This document shows, piece after piece, positions 35,336 through 46,739 of a DNA stretch of 64,000 nt. Below the pieces are notes generated by a model. It was not told the origin of the DNA. It searched no databases and was given only the letters and a program-made list of their open reading frames with translations. The first letter of the stretch is position 1. The number at the start of each line of letters is the position of its first letter. The DNA lies in the NCBI RefSeq assembly GCF_018613065.1, contig NZ_JAGGQW010000057.1, forward strand, positions 1-64,000, given 5' to 3'. Origin of the DNA: Bacillus sp. ISL-7 (GTDB taxonomy: Bacteria; Bacillota; Bacilli; Bacillales_B; DSM-18226). Both the position numbers and the translations under genes were made by a program.

Positions 35336-37666
35336 GTGATAACCTTGAGACAACTAGTAAATCAACTTACAGTACATGATAAATTAAAGCAATGGGAACT
35401 TGAATTGAACGAAAACGGGTCCATTTCAAATGAAAGTGCACTAATTTCCGCTCTTACGTACGAATCCAATCCCGTTATCCTATCAAAGATATTAACACTT
35501 GCCGCTTTGTCACGGATTGGTCGAAATAAAAAGGATAAAATGGCAACGGTATGGCTTGAAAGAGCGCTTAAACTTTACCCTGATAATCAAGCCGCAAAAG
35601 AATATATGATGCAATCGGATTGGAAAAAGATGGAGGGGTTACTTTCGCAGCTTACCTTTCCTGCAATGAGAGAAACAGATAATCGAACAGCCAAAAAGAA
35701 AACAGCGGAACAATACATAGAAGTGTGTCAGAACTTTTTAACGGATGCCGATGAGATTCACCAGGTTTTAGAAACGAAAAGAGAGCTTTCCTCAACATTA
35801 GAAAATAAGGATTTATTCCAAAAACATCAGCTTCTTTCCGGGTTGTTGTCTTCTGCTATAGACGAAACAGGAAACTTATTAAAGGCAGCTGAGGAGTACG
35901 ATCAATCGATTACAGGTGTTTTCCATACTTCCACCTATTATGATGACTTGAAATTGCACTTATCTAATTTAGAGGAAATTAAAGCTACTTGGCAAAGGGA
36001 ATTTATTGAAGAAGAAACTGAGAGTCTTCCTGATCGAATCAATGCCTTGGATCAACTGAATGAAATGATTGGGATGGAGTTTGTTAAAAATCGGATCAAT
36101 GATTTTTACCGATTTTTAAAGTACCAAAAGCAGCGGAAGGAGCTCGGTTTTCAAATAAAGGACGAATTGAGCTTGAACATGATCTTAACCGGTAATCCGG
36201 GTACAGGAAAAACAACACTTGCCAGGTTACTTGCGAAAATTTATCACGAATTAGGTGTCTTGCCTCGTGAGGAAGTAATTGAGACGGATCGTTCGCAGCT
36301 TGTCGGTTCATTTGTCGGCCAAACAGAAGAAAACGTCCGAACGGTTGTCGAGCGCTCTATTGGCGGGGTGTTATTTATTGATGAGGCCTATAGTCTAAAA
36401 CGTGAGGGGCAAACAGGCAACGATTATGGTCAAGCGGCGATTGATACACTGGTTTCGCTTATGACAGGAAATGAATATGGCGGGAAATTCGCGGTCATTA
36501 TGGCAGGCTATCCTGAGGAAATGCGTTCCTTTCTAGATGCTAATCCAGGTTTACGAAGCCGTTTTCCTCAGTCCAATCTCATCCATTTGCCAAATTATTC
36601 GAATGAAGAATTAATAAGCATTGCAGAACATGTGGCATCAGATAATGATTACTTCCTTAGCGAAGAAGCAAAAATCGAAATCAATCATCGTCTCGATCGT
36701 GAACGGGTGGATGATTCCTTTGGAAATGCAAGAACAGTCCGCAATATTGTCTTAGATGCGATTTTTAAAAAGGGCTCTGACAAGGAAGTAAAGGATGATA
36801 ACATCTTAGATTATATGTTACTGAATAAAGAGGACTTTCTTTTAGACAAAGAGGAAAGTGTAGAGTCTCCTTATGAACAATTGGATCGACTAATTGGGTT
36901 AGACGCCTTAAAGGTTGAGATGCGGTCCCTTTTCAAGTTTGTAAAAATGCAGCAGTACCGGATGAAAAAAGGGCTGCCGCCCGTACCTATTCAACTTCAT
37001 GCTGTTTTCACAGGAAACCCTGGTACAGGGAAAACAACCGTAGCTAAGATTTATGCGGAGCTTTTAAAGGAATGTGGCATTTTAAAACGAGGTCATCTTA
37101 TCGTAGCAAGCAGGGCAGATTTTGTAGCCGGATATGTAGGTCAAACGGCAGGGAAAACAAAGAAAAAAATTAGGGAAGCGCTCGGTGGTGTCTTATTTAT
37201 TGACGAGGCCTATTCCCTTTTCAGTTCGACAACAGGTGATTTTGGTAAAGAGGTCATAGATACACTTGTTGATGAAATGACCAAGCATAATGAAAACCTA
37301 GTCGTTGTCTTGGCAGGTTACCCACATGAAATGGACTTGCTCCTAGAAAGCAATCCTGGTCTTCGCTCCCGCTTTAAAAAGTTCTTTTTATTTCCTGATT
37401 ATTCACCAGAGGAACTGCTTGAAATCATGGCGTTCTATGCTAATAGTTTTCAATACCACCTAACAGGGGAAGCAAAAGTGCTGTTACTACAAAAGATGGA
37501 TGAAGAATCCTTCAAAGGGAATGGCCGTTTTGCAACAAACATGGTGGATGAAATGATTCAAGCACAGGCCTCAAGATTAATGGATGTTGCAGAAGATGAA
37601 GATCTTTTTGAAAAGTCCCTGCTGCTTGAGGTAGCAGATGTAATAAAGGCAATCAATAAAATGTAA
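35336..37666 (+). CDS. tandem AAA+ ATPase, SpoVK/CbbX-like
   Basis: 776 residues: an N-terminal helical region of about 230 residues, then two CbbX/SpoVK AAA+ modules. Each has Walker A GNPGTGKTT, pore-loop GxxGxT region (LVGSFVGQT, FVAGYVGQT), Walker B LFIDEAYSL, sensor AGYPxEM and R-finger NPGLRSRF. SpoVK of B. subtilis has one such module (about 320 residues), so this is the doubled form. The start is GTG 35336 or, better spaced to AAGTGAT, TTG 35345. It follows tlp in a spore-gene context, so a sporulation role is likely but not shown. Confidence 0.85.
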   Translation: MITLRQLVNQLTVHDKLKQWELELNENGSISNESALISALTYESNPVILSKILTLAALSRIGRNKKDKMATVWLERALKLYPDNQAAKEYMMQSDWKKMEGLLSQLTFPAMRETDNRTAKKKTAEQYIEVCQNFLTDADEIHQVLETKRELSSTLENKDLFQKHQLLSGLLSSAIDETGNLLKAAEEYDQSITGVFHTSTYYDDLKLHLSNLEEIKATWQREFIEEETESLPDRINALDQLNEMIGMEFVKNRINDFYRFLKYQKQRKELGFQIKDELSLNMILTGNPGTGKTTLARLLAKIYHELGVLPREEVIETDRSQLVGSFVGQTEENVRTVVERSIGGVLFIDEAYSLKREGQTGNDYGQAAIDTLVSLMTGNEYGGKFAVIMAGYPEEMRSFLDANPGLRSRFPQSNLIHLPNYSNEELISIAEHVASDNDYFLSEEAKIEINHRLDRERVDDSFGNARTVRNIVLDAIFKKGSDKEVKDDNILDYMLLNKEDFLLDKEESVESPYEQLDRLIGLDALKVEMRSLFKFVKMQQYRMKKGLPPVPIQLHAVFTGNPGTGKTTVAKIYAELLKECGILKRGHLIVASRADFVAGYVGQTAGKTKKKIREALGGVLFIDEAYSLFSSTTGDFGKEVIDTLVDEMTKHNENLVVVLAGYPHEMDLLLESNPGLRSRFKKFFLFPDYSPEELLEIMAFYANSFQYHLTGEAKVLLLQKMDEESFKGNGRFATNMVDEMIQAQASRLMDVAEDEDLFEKSLLLEVADVIKAINKM

Positions 37667-37693
37667 AATATGATAACGAAAGGGTCGTGACCC

Positions 37694-38125
37694 GTGGGAA
37701 ATTTATTTATTTCGACTAGAGAAATTCAGCTCTATTATGCTGATACAGATATGATGGGTGTTATTTACCATGCTAATTATCTAAAGTTTTTTGAACTTGG
37801 CAGAACAGGATTTATTGAAGATATTGGATACAATTATCTTGCCATGGAGGAGTCAGGTTATTTTGCTCCTGTTTATGACGTTCAAGTGACCTACAAAAAA
37901 CCGTTACGCTATGGTGATAAAGGGTTTGTAAAAACATGGGTAGAATTAAATAATGGCATCAAAACTGTTTATGGATATACGATTGTAAATGGCGATGATG
38001 AAATATGTGCAGAAGGAAAAACAACCCATATTATTGTTAAAAAGGATAATTTTAGACCGTCTTCATTCAAAAAGGCATTTCCTGAATGGTATTTAAAATA
38101 TGAGGAAATTAAGAAAAAGGACTAA
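37694..38125 (+). CDS. yneP: acyl-CoA thioesterase, YneP (hot-dog fold)
   Basis: 143 residues of the 4-hydroxybenzoyl-CoA thioesterase (YbgC) family. YYADTDMMGVIYHANYLKFFELGR holds the catalytic Asp (D of YADTDMMG) and the signature YHANYL. It hydrolyses acyl-CoA. Start is GTG 37694 with AAAGGGTCG upstream. Position before yneQ matches B. subtilis. Confidence 0.88.
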   Translation: MGNLFISTREIQLYYADTDMMGVIYHANYLKFFELGRTGFIEDIGYNYLAMEESGYFAPVYDVQVTYKKPLRYGDKGFVKTWVELNNGIKTVYGYTIVNGDDEICAEGKTTHIIVKKDNFRPSSFKKAFPEWYLKYEEIKKKD

Positions 38126-38173
38126 AATTCTTACTTTTATCGACGAAATAATTTATACATTGAGGTGTCTTGA

Positions 38174-38491
38174 TTGGCCTTTGGAATTAAAAAACAGCAA
38201 ATAAGCGAATGGAAAAGAAAAATTGACCACGGAGAAATTGCGTTTTTAACCCATTATTGGCTTGATGATCGCTTTCCAGGTTCAAATACAGTCACTAAGG
38301 TGGGCTGCAATGACCTTGTAAAATTAGCTGTTTGGGGCCAAAAACATGGGTTAAGGAAAGAATGGATCCATCATCGGAAGGATGGTTATTCGCATTTTGA
38401 TTTAATAGGTGAGCGACAAAGAGAAATTTTACAAAAAGAAGGTTTGTTTGAACATATATGGCAAAAAGAAATCCGTCCACTTGAAGAGTAA
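38174..38491 (+). CDS. yneQ: conserved protein YneQ
   Basis: 105 residues, basic and Trp/His-rich: EIAFLTHYWLDDRFPG, KLAVWGQKHGL and HHRKDGYSHFDLIG. This is the B. subtilis YneQ type; its function is unknown. Start is TTG 38174 with TGAGGTG upstream. Conserved next to yneP. Confidence 0.8.
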   Translation: MAFGIKKQQISEWKRKIDHGEIAFLTHYWLDDRFPGSNTVTKVGCNDLVKLAVWGQKHGLRKEWIHHRKDGYSHFDLIGERQREILQKEGLFEHIWQKEIRPLEE

Positions 38492-38539
38492 CCACTCTAA
38501 AAGTGCGGATTTCTTTTTAGTTTAGGAATTTCGGCAAAT

Positions 38540-39228
38540 TTATACGGGAATCCTACCCCATCCGGATACTATTAATAGGATCGTGATCAAGGTATGAACA
38601 ATGAAAGCTGGAATGATACTTTTAGATGATAACGTTAATAATCCAAATATTAATCCTAGAAAAATATAAAGAATTGATATTAAGATTGAAAATCCAAACA
38701 TGGTCGTATGTAAACCAAAAGCAATGCTGGTGACGATCAAACCTAATCGTTGATTGGTTATCGTAATCAGTTTATAAAGAAGTATTCCGCGCCACAAAAC
38801 CTCTTCTAGCAATGCATTGATGATTGAAAACAATAAAATGAATAGCAAAGGATGCCATTGCACTTCATCTTTTTTTATCAAAAGTATCCCAATAATAGCT
38901 AGTATTGAAAGAAGGCAAAGGATAAGAAAAAATTTTCTTAACGAAAAAGCGAAGTTAAAAGGGAATTGAATTTCTCCTGATAGCATAGGGTTTTTTAAAA
39001 ATGGACTAATTATGAAGAAGTTATCCATATACACTAGCAATAGATTACCTAAAAAAAATGATATGACCATCCAGGCAAATAAGCGTTTCTCTTCCTTAAA
39101 AAAGCAACTAATAATAATAAAGCAATCAGAAAAACAAAAAAAGGAGTGTAGTAACCTCTTGCAAAAAAATAGGTCATGGTTAAAAATAACAAACTTAACA
39201 AGATACCTTGTCGATTAATACCTTCCAT
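38540..39228 (-). pseudogene. CPBP-family intramembrane protease gene with a homopolymer frameshift
   Basis: The C-terminal part (38540-39070) carries EEVLWRGILLY (EExxxR), FGLHTTMFG and a final His, the CPBP/Abi protease residues. The N-terminal 60 residues lie in another frame (39228-39049; ATG 39228 follows AGGAGG). Adding one base to the A6 run at 39098-39103 (T6 on the coding strand) makes LVAF-FKEEKRLFAW join smoothly with MVISFFLGN. So a single-base indel separates the halves: pseudogene, phase-variable switch or sequencing error. CPBP proteins are proteases of prenylated or bacteriocin-immunity type. Confidence 0.75.
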
Positions 39229-39275
39229 CCGCTTTGTTCCTCCTACCTTTCTTTTATGAGTAAAAAGGCCCCGCT

Positions 39276-40427
39276 TTACCGGAGCCATTGTTGCATATGT
39301 GTTTGAATTTCTTTAAATTTCGCATTAGCATTTCGAAGACCAAATGATCCTGCTTTCTCTAATGGAACCACACGGAAATTATGATTCTTTTTACTTGCGA
39401 CATAGGTTGGATAAAAAGCCGGGTTAGACAAATCAATGGTGGTTCCTTTTTCTGATACATGTTTTGTAATATCAATGGTGGTTAAACCGCCAATATCTTT
39501 ATAGTCGCCATGTTGGGCGGAAATAAAATTCCCTAATGAATAAACGACGAATGTTTGTTTCCCTTCCGCTGTTTTTATCCATTCCATTGGCTGCAAGACA
39601 TGGGGATGAGAGCCAAAGATAATGTCGACTCCTTCATTAGCAAGAAATTTTGCAAGGTCTTTTTGTTCTTTTGTCGGCATTCGCTTGTACTCATTACCCC
39701 AATGGATGCTCATGACCACTACATCTGATTGCTTTTTGGCGCGATGAATTTCTTCTTTCATCGATTCGCGATTAATCAGGTTGACGAGAAAATCTTTTCC
39801 GTCTGGTACTGGGATTCCGTTCGTTCCGTAGGTATAGGAGAGGAAAGCAAGCTTAATCCCATTTTTATTTAGTATCCTCAAATTTTGGCGGTCCTTTTCA
39901 TCAAGGAAGCTTCCCACATGTGGCAGTCCAATACTTTCTAAATAAGCGGCTTCCGACTTAATCCCTTTTTCGCCTTTATCTAACGTGTGATTATTCGCTG
40001 TTGATACTATATCGACCCCTGTATGGACGAGTGCATCTGCTAGCTCGTATGGGCTATTGAACCTTGGATAACCGGAAAGACCCAGTGCTTGTCCCCCTAA
40101 CATACTTTCTTGATTGGCCGTTAAAAAGTCTGGCTTTTCTAATAGAGGTTTCACATTTTCAAACATAGGTTCAAAATGATAGGCAGCTCCATTAAAGGCA
40201 TCTTTATAAACTTTGTCGTGAATCAAAATATCCCCTATGGCACCAAGTGTTACTTTTTCTGTTATCTCGTGATTGATCAATAGTAAAGAACGAGGCTTAT
40301 GCTCTTTTAAAGGATAAACTTTTTCGTCTTCATCTGAATGTTGACTTTGTTGAATTAAGAGATAAGAAGCTAATCCGACACATGCAACAATAATTAAAAC
40401 TGAAGGTATAATAGCATTCCGTTTCAT
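39276..40427 (-). CDS. CapA/PgsA-family protein (calcineurin-like fold), membrane-anchored
   Basis: 383 residues: N-terminal anchor (about 7-25), then the CapA domain with GAIGDILIH, TANQES, STANNHTLDKGEKGI, SIHWGNEY and GSHPHVLQPMEW. These are the metal-site and signature residues of the poly-gamma-glutamate capsule/CapA family. Single gene, not with capBC. It probably acts on the cell surface in polyglutamate or cell-wall metabolism. The start is ATG 40427 with AAGGAGT upstream. Confidence 0.85.
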   Translation of the reverse strand: MKRNAIIPSVLIIVACVGLASYLLIQQSQHSDEDEKVYPLKEHKPRSLLLINHEITEKVTLGAIGDILIHDKVYKDAFNGAAYHFEPMFENVKPLLEKPDFLTANQESMLGGQALGLSGYPRFNSPYELADALVHTGVDIVSTANNHTLDKGEKGIKSEAAYLESIGLPHVGSFLDEKDRQNLRILNKNGIKLAFLSYTYGTNGIPVPDGKDFLVNLINRESMKEEIHRAKKQSDVVVMSIHWGNEYKRMPTKEQKDLAKFLANEGVDIIFGSHPHVLQPMEWIKTAEGKQTFVVYSLGNFISAQHGDYKDIGGLTTIDITKHVSEKGTTIDLSNPAFYPTYVASKKNHNFRVVPLEKAGSFGLRNANAKFKEIQTHMQQWLR

Positions 40428-40530
40428 AATTACTCCTTAATAGGCGCTTGTTTTTTATGTAATCCATTTTTAGACTGTTAGTTATACTATATTATATACT
40501 TCTATAATTTTAAAACTATTTAATAAATTA

Positions 40531-40556
40531 AAAAGGAACCGCTTTAGGTTCCTTTT
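40531..40556. terminator. terminator after plsY
   Basis: AAAAGGAACC pairs with GGTTCCTTTT around GCTTTA. On the minus strand it follows the plsY stop. Confidence 0.85.
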
Positions 40557-40558
40557 CA

Positions 40559-41158
40559 TTATAACCATTTAATTTTCGGTTCCGTTTTATTAATAATTCT
40601 TTTAATATTGGCTCGGTGCCGGTATATCACAAACGATGCTAGTAGAAATACTACGATGAGCAATGGGATGTCCCATTCACGAATAATACCAGTAACTATA
40701 GCAAACAGAACAGCTGTAATTCCTGCGATCATCGAGGATAAGGAAACATATTTTGATAGGTATAAGCTGATAAAAAAGATAACAAGGACTGTGATAAACA
40801 TATACGGTGCGTAGAACAATACGACACCACCTGAAGTAGCAACGGCTTTTCCGCCACGAAAACCGGCAAAAATCGGATAGGTATGACCGATAACAGCCAG
40901 TACTCCAGCCATTAATGGATTCACATCGACATGAAAAAGATAGGGCAGAGATGCTGCTAGTGTCCCTTTCAGTATATCAGCAAGTGTCACCGCCATGCCC
41001 GCCTTAACACCGAGTGTCCGAAACGTATTTGTTCCGCCTAAATTTCCGCTCCCATGCTGGCGAATATCTGTTTTATAAAATACTTTTCCGATAATTAAAC
41101 CAGAAGGGATTGAACCTAGTAAATACGCAAGAACCAAAACTAAAATAATTTGAACCAT
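40559..41158 (-). CDS. plsY: glycerol-3-phosphate acyltransferase PlsY
   Basis: 199 residues, five or six membrane helices. Signatures: [11 protein letters not shown], the acyl-phosphate loop [16 protein letters not shown], and [13 protein letters not shown]. Transfers an acyl group from acyl-phosphate to glycerol-3-phosphate, the first step of phospholipid synthesis. ATG 41158 with AAGGAG is preferred over TTG 41179. In B. subtilis this gene (yneS) lies beside yneT and parE; here it is divergent from yneT. Confidence 0.95.
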   Translation of the reverse strand: MVQIILVLVLAYLLGSIPSGLIIGKVFYKTDIRQHGSGNLGGTNTFRTLGVKAGMAVTLADILKGTLAASLPYLFHVDVNPLMAGVLAVIGHTYPIFAGFRGGKAVATSGGVVLFYAPYMFITVLVIFFISLYLSKYVSLSSMIAGITAVLFAIVTGIIREWDIPLLIVVFLLASFVIYRHRANIKRIINKTEPKIKWL

Positions 41159-41523
41159 TAACAAATTCTCCTTCAACAAAAAGATCCAGTCCTTCTATTT
41201 TACCATGTAATATAGAAAAAACACCACGCTTTTCCTTTTCTGTCCAAAGTAAGTACAAATAGAGTCAATTTTATTACGAAAAAAAGGAGAATTTTCAAAC
41301 CCTTTGTTAATCCAATGAAAGCAAAGTATAGGGACAATATAATTGAGATAAAATCATATAAAACATATAAAAACCGGCCGACGATACAAGTTAAACCGAA
41401 ACTTTTAACCAGTTAAAGAATATTTTATGCAGCCTCTTCTACCAGGGGTTTTTCTGTTAAGAACTTTTTATTATGTATTTTTTGAAAATATAGGTAAAAT
41501 AAAGAGAAAAGGGAGTGAGACAT
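41159..41523. other. intergenic region between plsY and yneT
   Basis: 365 bases with no gene. It must hold the divergent promoters of plsY and yneT. No further element was recognised; a yneR homologue, expected here in B. subtilis, is absent. Confidence 0.4.
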
Positions 41524-41940
41524 ATGAGCATTGAAAATCCAAGTCGTAATGAAATTGGGACAATTTTAAAAAAGGCAAAAAGAATTGCAGTTGTTGGTTT
41601 GAGTGATAATCCTGAACGAACATCCTATCAAGTTTCAGCTGCTATGCAAAAAGCGGGTTATGACATTATTCCAGTGAATCCTACTGTCGATCAGGTTCTT
41701 GGTGTCAAGGCAGTTGCATCTCTGAAAGATATTGAAGGACATGTAGACATTGTTAATGTTTTTCGCAGGTCAGAACAATTGTTCGATGTAGCCAAAGAAT
41801 TTGATGAGATTGATGCCGATGTATATTGGGCGCAGCTTGGACTAGAAAATGATGAGGCGTATGAGTTTTTAAAAAACAAGGGCTATACGGTTATTATGAA
41901 CCGCTGCATTAAAGTCGAACATGCGTTAACAAAAGCATAA
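41524..41940 (+). CDS. yneT: CoA-binding protein YneT
   Basis: 138 residues of the CoA_binding_2 family: RIAVVGLSDNPERTSYQVS (Rossmann GLSxxPxRxSY), VNPTVDQVLG and a Cys near the end (NRCIKVEH). ATG 41524 with GGGAGTGAG upstream. The position just before parE is as in B. subtilis. The domain binds CoA, but no reaction is known. Confidence 0.9.
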   Translation: MSIENPSRNEIGTILKKAKRIAVVGLSDNPERTSYQVSAAMQKAGYDIIPVNPTVDQVLGVKAVASLKDIEGHVDIVNVFRRSEQLFDVAKEFDEIDADVYWAQLGLENDEAYEFLKNKGYTVIMNRCIKVEHALTKA

Positions 41941-41950
41941 TATTTACCAT

Positions 41951-41978
41951 AAAACTGCTAATTATTAGCAGTTTTTTT
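41951..41978 (+). terminator. terminator of yneT
   Basis: AAAACTGCTAA and TTAGCAGTTTT pair and are followed by further T. Confidence 0.82.
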
Positions 41979-42228
41979 CTTTCAATCCCCCAAAAAACGC
42001 TAGATAATATAATTACAAAAATATGTTGTTTCAAATTACGTATTTGCCAAATTAAAATAAATCGCTACAATATAGCATAGAAGCCGCAAGATTTATGATA
42101 AAATAAGAAGCGGCAAACATTGGTTCTATTTTAAAATATAAAAAGATAATAAAAAGATGACTAATCAATTAGTTCATGAAGCAATTAGAAGGATACTTCT
42201 TTTTGTAGGGAATGAAAGGGGTATTTTA

Positions 42229-44208
42229 GTGGCAAGGAATCAGCAAGTTTTTGATTATAATGATGATGCCATACAGGTACTAGAAGGTCTAGAGGCGGTT
42301 CGAAAGCGTCCAGGAATGTACATTGGCAGCACCGATTCACGCGGTCTTCATCACCTCGTTTATGAGATTGTCGACAATTCTGTCGATGAAGCACTTGGAG
42401 GATTTGGTGATCAAATCATTGTAAAAATACACAAAGATAATTCAATTAGTGTTAATGACCGAGGACGCGGCATGCCTACAGGTATGCACAAAATGGGGAA
42501 ACCGACACCAGAGGTTATTTTAACAGTGCTTCATGCCGGCGGAAAGTTCGGCCAAGGCGGATATAAAACAAGCGGCGGTTTGCATGGTGTGGGTGCATCG
42601 GTAGTTAATGCATTATCTGAATGGTTAACTGTCACGATTAAAAGGGACGGTTTCGTATATGAACAGCGCTTTGAAAATGGGGGAAAGCCAGCAACCACTC
42701 TCGAAAAAATCGGCAAAACCAATCAAACGGGAACAACGATTCATTTTAAGCCAGATCCGACCATTTTTTCGACGACTACTTACAATTTCGAAACATTATG
42801 TGAGAGGTTACGAGAGTCAGCCTTCTTGCTAAAAGGATTGAAAATCGATATTATCGATGATCGTAATGATTTCCATGAAGTCTTTCATTATGAGAATGGG
42901 ATTGAAGCCTTCGTTGCTTATTTAAATGAAGAAAAGGATGTCCTTCATCCGGTTATCAGCTTAGAAGGATCTCAGCATGGAATAGAAGTGGATTTTGCGT
43001 TTCAATTTAATGATGGCTATTCCGAAAATGTCCTCTCCTTTGTTAATAATGTCCGCACAAGAGATGGCGGTACCCATGAAGCAGGGGCAAAAACAGCAAT
43101 GACCAGGGTATTTAACGATTATGCCCGCAAGGTTTCATTCCTAAAAGATAAAGACAAAAACCTTGATGGTGCAGATATCCGCGAAGGTTTATCGGCAATA
43201 ATCTCCGTTCGAATCCCGGAAGAACTACTTCAGTTCGAAGGACAAACAAAGGGGAAATTAGGAACTAGTGAGGCTAGGTCAGCAGTCGATGCTGTTGTTT
43301 CTGAACATCTCTCCTACTTTCTTGAAGAGAACCCTGATATTAGCTCCCTTCTTATCAAAAAATCGATTAAAGCCTATCAAGCTCGAGAAGCTGCTAGAAA
43401 AGCGCGTGAGGATGCTAGAAGCGGTAAAAAACGGAAACGTTCGGATGCCGTTTTGTCTGGTAAACTAACACCTGCCCAATCACGTAATCCTCAAAGAAAT
43501 GAACTATACCTGGTGGAGGGTGATTCCGCGGGAGGTTCCGCAAAACAAGGGCGTGACCGCCGCTTTCAAGCCGTACTTCCACTTAGAGGTAAAGTAATCA
43601 ATACTGAAAAAGCAAAACTCTCTGACATTTTTAAAAATGAAGAAATCAATACGATCATCCATGCAATTGGCGGTGGGGTCGGTACGGATTTTAATGTAGA
43701 AGATATCAACTATGATAAAATTGTCATTATGACGGATGCTGATACCGATGGAGCACATATTCAGGTCTTATTACTTACCTTCTTTTATCGATATATGAAG
43801 CCGCTGCTAGAAGCAGGCAAAGTGTTTATTGCCCTCCCGCCGCTTTATAAAGTGAGTAAAGGGACAGGCAAAAAGGAAATTATCGAATATGCATGGAGTG
43901 ATGATGAGCTCCAGGGTGCCCTGAAAAAAGTGGGCAGAGGCTATATTATTCAGCGTTATAAAGGACTTGGCGAAATGAATGCCGACCAGCTATGGGATAC
44001 AACAATGGATCCAGAAACACGGACATTGATTCGTGTAAAAATCGATGATGTTGCACGAGCAGAACGCCGCGTTACAACCCTTATGGGCGACAAGGTTGAA
44101 CCGCGCCGCAAGTGGATCGAAAGTAATGTAGCATTTGGTTTAGAAGAAGATGACACCATTTTAGAAAATGAAAATATTACGGTCTCCGAGGAGGATTCTG
44201 AAGGATGA
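42229..44208 (+). CDS. parE: DNA topoisomerase IV subunit B
   Basis: 659 residues of the GHKL type II topoisomerase family: [13 protein letters not shown] (ATP-Mg Glu/Asn), [34 protein letters not shown] and TDADTDGAH (TOPRIM metal acids), [11 protein letters not shown]. It supplies the ATPase/TOPRIM half of the decatenase. GTG 42229 with GAAAGGGG is the start; the ATG at 42157 has no ribosome site. Overlaps parC by ATGA. Confidence 0.95.
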   Translation: MARNQQVFDYNDDAIQVLEGLEAVRKRPGMYIGSTDSRGLHHLVYEIVDNSVDEALGGFGDQIIVKIHKDNSISVNDRGRGMPTGMHKMGKPTPEVILTVLHAGGKFGQGGYKTSGGLHGVGASVVNALSEWLTVTIKRDGFVYEQRFENGGKPATTLEKIGKTNQTGTTIHFKPDPTIFSTTTYNFETLCERLRESAFLLKGLKIDIIDDRNDFHEVFHYENGIEAFVAYLNEEKDVLHPVISLEGSQHGIEVDFAFQFNDGYSENVLSFVNNVRTRDGGTHEAGAKTAMTRVFNDYARKVSFLKDKDKNLDGADIREGLSAIISVRIPEELLQFEGQTKGKLGTSEARSAVDAVVSEHLSYFLEENPDISSLLIKKSIKAYQAREAARKAREDARSGKKRKRSDAVLSGKLTPAQSRNPQRNELYLVEGDSAGGSAKQGRDRRFQAVLPLRGKVINTEKAKLSDIFKNEEINTIIHAIGGGVGTDFNVEDINYDKIVIMTDADTDGAHIQVLLLTFFYRYMKPLLEAGKVFIALPPLYKVSKGTGKKEIIEYAWSDDELQGALKKVGRGYIIQRYKGLGEMNADQLWDTTMDPETRTLIRVKIDDVARAERRVTTLMGDKVEPRRKWIESNVAFGLEEDDTILENENITVSEEDSEG

Positions 44209-46643
44209 GTACAAATGAAAAATTCCGTGACTTGCCTCTAGAAGATGTAATTGGTGATCGTTTTGGCAGATATAGTAAGTACATCATTCAAGAACGTGCC
44301 CTTCCGGATGCACGTGACGGCCTAAAGCCTGTTCAGCGAAGAATTCTTTATGCGATGCATGTGGAAGGAAATACGAACGATAAAGGATTTCGAAAATCAG
44401 CAAAAACCGTTGGTAATGTAATCGGTAACTACCACCCACACGGTGATACCTCTGTTTATGAGGCAATGGTGCGGATGAGTCAGGACTGGAAGGTTAGAAA
44501 CGTCCTCGTTCAAATGCACGGAAACAACGGTAGCGTTGATGGTGATCCGCCGGCAGCTATGCGTTATACTGAAGCAAGGCTTTCAGCGATTGCTGCTGAA
44601 TTAATGCGTGACATCGAAAAAAATACCGTTGAATTTATTCCAAACTTTGATGATACATCGAAAGAACCAACGGTCTTGCCAGCGATGTTCCCGAACCTTC
44701 TTGTCAATGGTTCGACAGGAATTTCAGCAGGTTACGCAACGGATATTCCCCCGCATCACCTTGGAGAAATCATTGACGGAGTAATCAAGAGAATGGATCA
44801 ACCGGATGTATCTGTAGACGAACTGATGACCATCATTAAAGGGCCAGATTTTCCTACAGGCGGTATCATTCAAGGGATTGATGGGATTAGAAAAGCCTAT
44901 GAAACTGGTAAAGGGAAAATTATCGTCCGGAGCAAAGCAGAAATAGAAGAGGTTCGTGGCGGTAAGCAGCAAATAGTCATTACCGAAATACCATATGAAG
45001 TCAATAAAGCCAATCTTGTTAAAAAAATGGATGAATTCCGTCTCGATCGAAAAGTAGAAGGAATTTCAGAGATCCGCGATGAAACGGACCGAACAGGCTT
45101 AAGAATAGTCATTGATTTAAAGAAAGATGCCGATGCAGAAGGTGTCTTGAACTATTTATACAAAAATAGTGATCTTCAAGTAACCTACAATTTTAATATG
45201 GTTGCCATCTATAAAAAACGTCCAAAATTAATGGGACTAAGAGAAATGCTGGACGCTTATATCGAACACCAAAAAGAAGTTGTGACAAGAAGGTCGCAAT
45301 ATGACCTTAATAAAGCGAAAGAGCGTCAGCATATCGTTGAAGGATTAATGAAAGCTTTATCCATCCTTGATGAAGTAATTGCCACCATCCGCGCATCCAA
45401 GGATAAACGCGATGCGAAAGATAATTTGATGGCAAAGTATGGTTTCACAGAGCTGCAAGCCGAAGCGATCGTTTCCTTACAGCTTTATCGCTTAACAAAC
45501 ACCGATATCACTGCACTGAGGCAGGAAGCGGAAGAATTAGCGAAGAAAATTGACGAGCTTACTAGTATTTTAGCAAGTGAGAAAACTCTTTTCTCTGTCA
45601 TTAAAAAAGAATTAAAAGATGTGAAGAAACGTTTTGCAGATGCGCGTCGTTCTAAGATTGAAGCTGAAATCGAAGAATTGAAAATCAATCTTGAAGTTAC
45701 CGTTCCTAGCGAAGACGTGATTGTAACGATCACAAAACAAGGGTATGTAAAACGGACGAGCCCACGTTCATATGCAGCTTCCAATGGCCAGGATTTAGCG
45801 ATGAAAGATTCAGACCGTTTGTTAGCTCAGCTTGAAATGAATACAAAGGATGTCCTTCTCCTCTTCACGAATAAAGGAAATTATTTATTCTGCCCTGTTC
45901 ATGAGCTTCCGGATATTCGTTGGAAAGACCTTGGACAGCATGTCGCGAATATTATTCCAATTGAACGTGAGGAAGAGATTATCCAAGCGATTCCGGTTAA
46001 AGACTTTGAGGCAAATCTATTCCTTGTCTTTGTCACGAAAAATGGCATGGTCAAGAAAACAGAGCTTAAACAATATAAAGCACAACGATATTCCAAACCG
46101 CTTGTTGGCATCAACCTCAAGGATGATGATCAAGTAACTGATGTTCATATAACAGATGGAACGGAAGAATTATTCTTAATCACCCACTTAGGTTACTCCT
46201 TATGGTTTCATGAAGAAGAAATCAGTATTGTCGGTGCACGTGCTGCCGGAGTTAAAGGGATGAATTTAAAGGATAACGATTTTGTCATTGGCGGAAAAAT
46301 CATTCATCCAGATAGTAATGAAACGATCGTTATTACGACGCAGCGTGGAGCTGTGAAGAGGATGAAAATGAAAGAGTTTGAAAAAGCAACTCGAGCCAAG
46401 CGCGGAGTTGTCATTTTAAGAGAGCTTAAGTCAAATCCACACCGAATCACCGGATTTGTTATTGCTAATGAGCAGGATATTATTTATCTCCAAACGGAAA
46501 AAGGACATATCGAAACACTTCATACAGTAGATATTCACTTCAGTGACCGTTATTCGAATGGATCGTTTATACTTGATGAGGATGATAACGGCAAGGTAAC
46601 CACTGTTTGGAAAGTAGCAGCACCTGAAAAACCAAATGAATAA
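44205..46643 (+). CDS. parC: DNA topoisomerase IV subunit A
   Basis: 812 residues. Catalytic Tyr at 121 in [11 protein letters not shown]; the quinolone region [11 protein letters not shown] keeps Ser83 and Glu86, the drug-sensitive state. [13 protein letters not shown] and the C-terminal beta-pinwheel repeats follow. With ParE it separates daughter chromosomes. Overlaps parE by 4 bases (ATGA), with GAGGAGG upstream, so the two are translationally coupled. Confidence 0.96.
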   Translation: MSTNEKFRDLPLEDVIGDRFGRYSKYIIQERALPDARDGLKPVQRRILYAMHVEGNTNDKGFRKSAKTVGNVIGNYHPHGDTSVYEAMVRMSQDWKVRNVLVQMHGNNGSVDGDPPAAMRYTEARLSAIAAELMRDIEKNTVEFIPNFDDTSKEPTVLPAMFPNLLVNGSTGISAGYATDIPPHHLGEIIDGVIKRMDQPDVSVDELMTIIKGPDFPTGGIIQGIDGIRKAYETGKGKIIVRSKAEIEEVRGGKQQIVITEIPYEVNKANLVKKMDEFRLDRKVEGISEIRDETDRTGLRIVIDLKKDADAEGVLNYLYKNSDLQVTYNFNMVAIYKKRPKLMGLREMLDAYIEHQKEVVTRRSQYDLNKAKERQHIVEGLMKALSILDEVIATIRASKDKRDAKDNLMAKYGFTELQAEAIVSLQLYRLTNTDITALRQEAEELAKKIDELTSILASEKTLFSVIKKELKDVKKRFADARRSKIEAEIEELKINLEVTVPSEDVIVTITKQGYVKRTSPRSYAASNGQDLAMKDSDRLLAQLEMNTKDVLLLFTNKGNYLFCPVHELPDIRWKDLGQHVANIIPIEREEEIIQAIPVKDFEANLFLVFVTKNGMVKKTELKQYKAQRYSKPLVGINLKDDDQVTDVHITDGTEELFLITHLGYSLWFHEEEISIVGARAAGVKGMNLKDNDFVIGGKIIHPDSNETIVITTQRGAVKRMKMKEFEKATRAKRGVVILRELKSNPHRITGFVIANEQDIIYLQTEKGHIETLHTVDIHFSDRYSNGSFILDEDDNGKVTTVWKVAAPEKPNE

Positions 46644-46650
46644 TTTTTTG

Positions 46651-46682
46651 TGGACTCTCTAAAAATAAGAGAGTCACTTTTT
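46651..46682 (+). terminator. terminator of parEC
   Basis: GACTCTCT and AGAGAGTC pair around AAAAATA, then ACTTTTTC. Confidence 0.8.
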
Positions 46683-46739
46683 CATCTTTTTTCCAAAACT
46701 GGACATACTAACTAATAACAGAGTTGGGAGGGTTCATGG

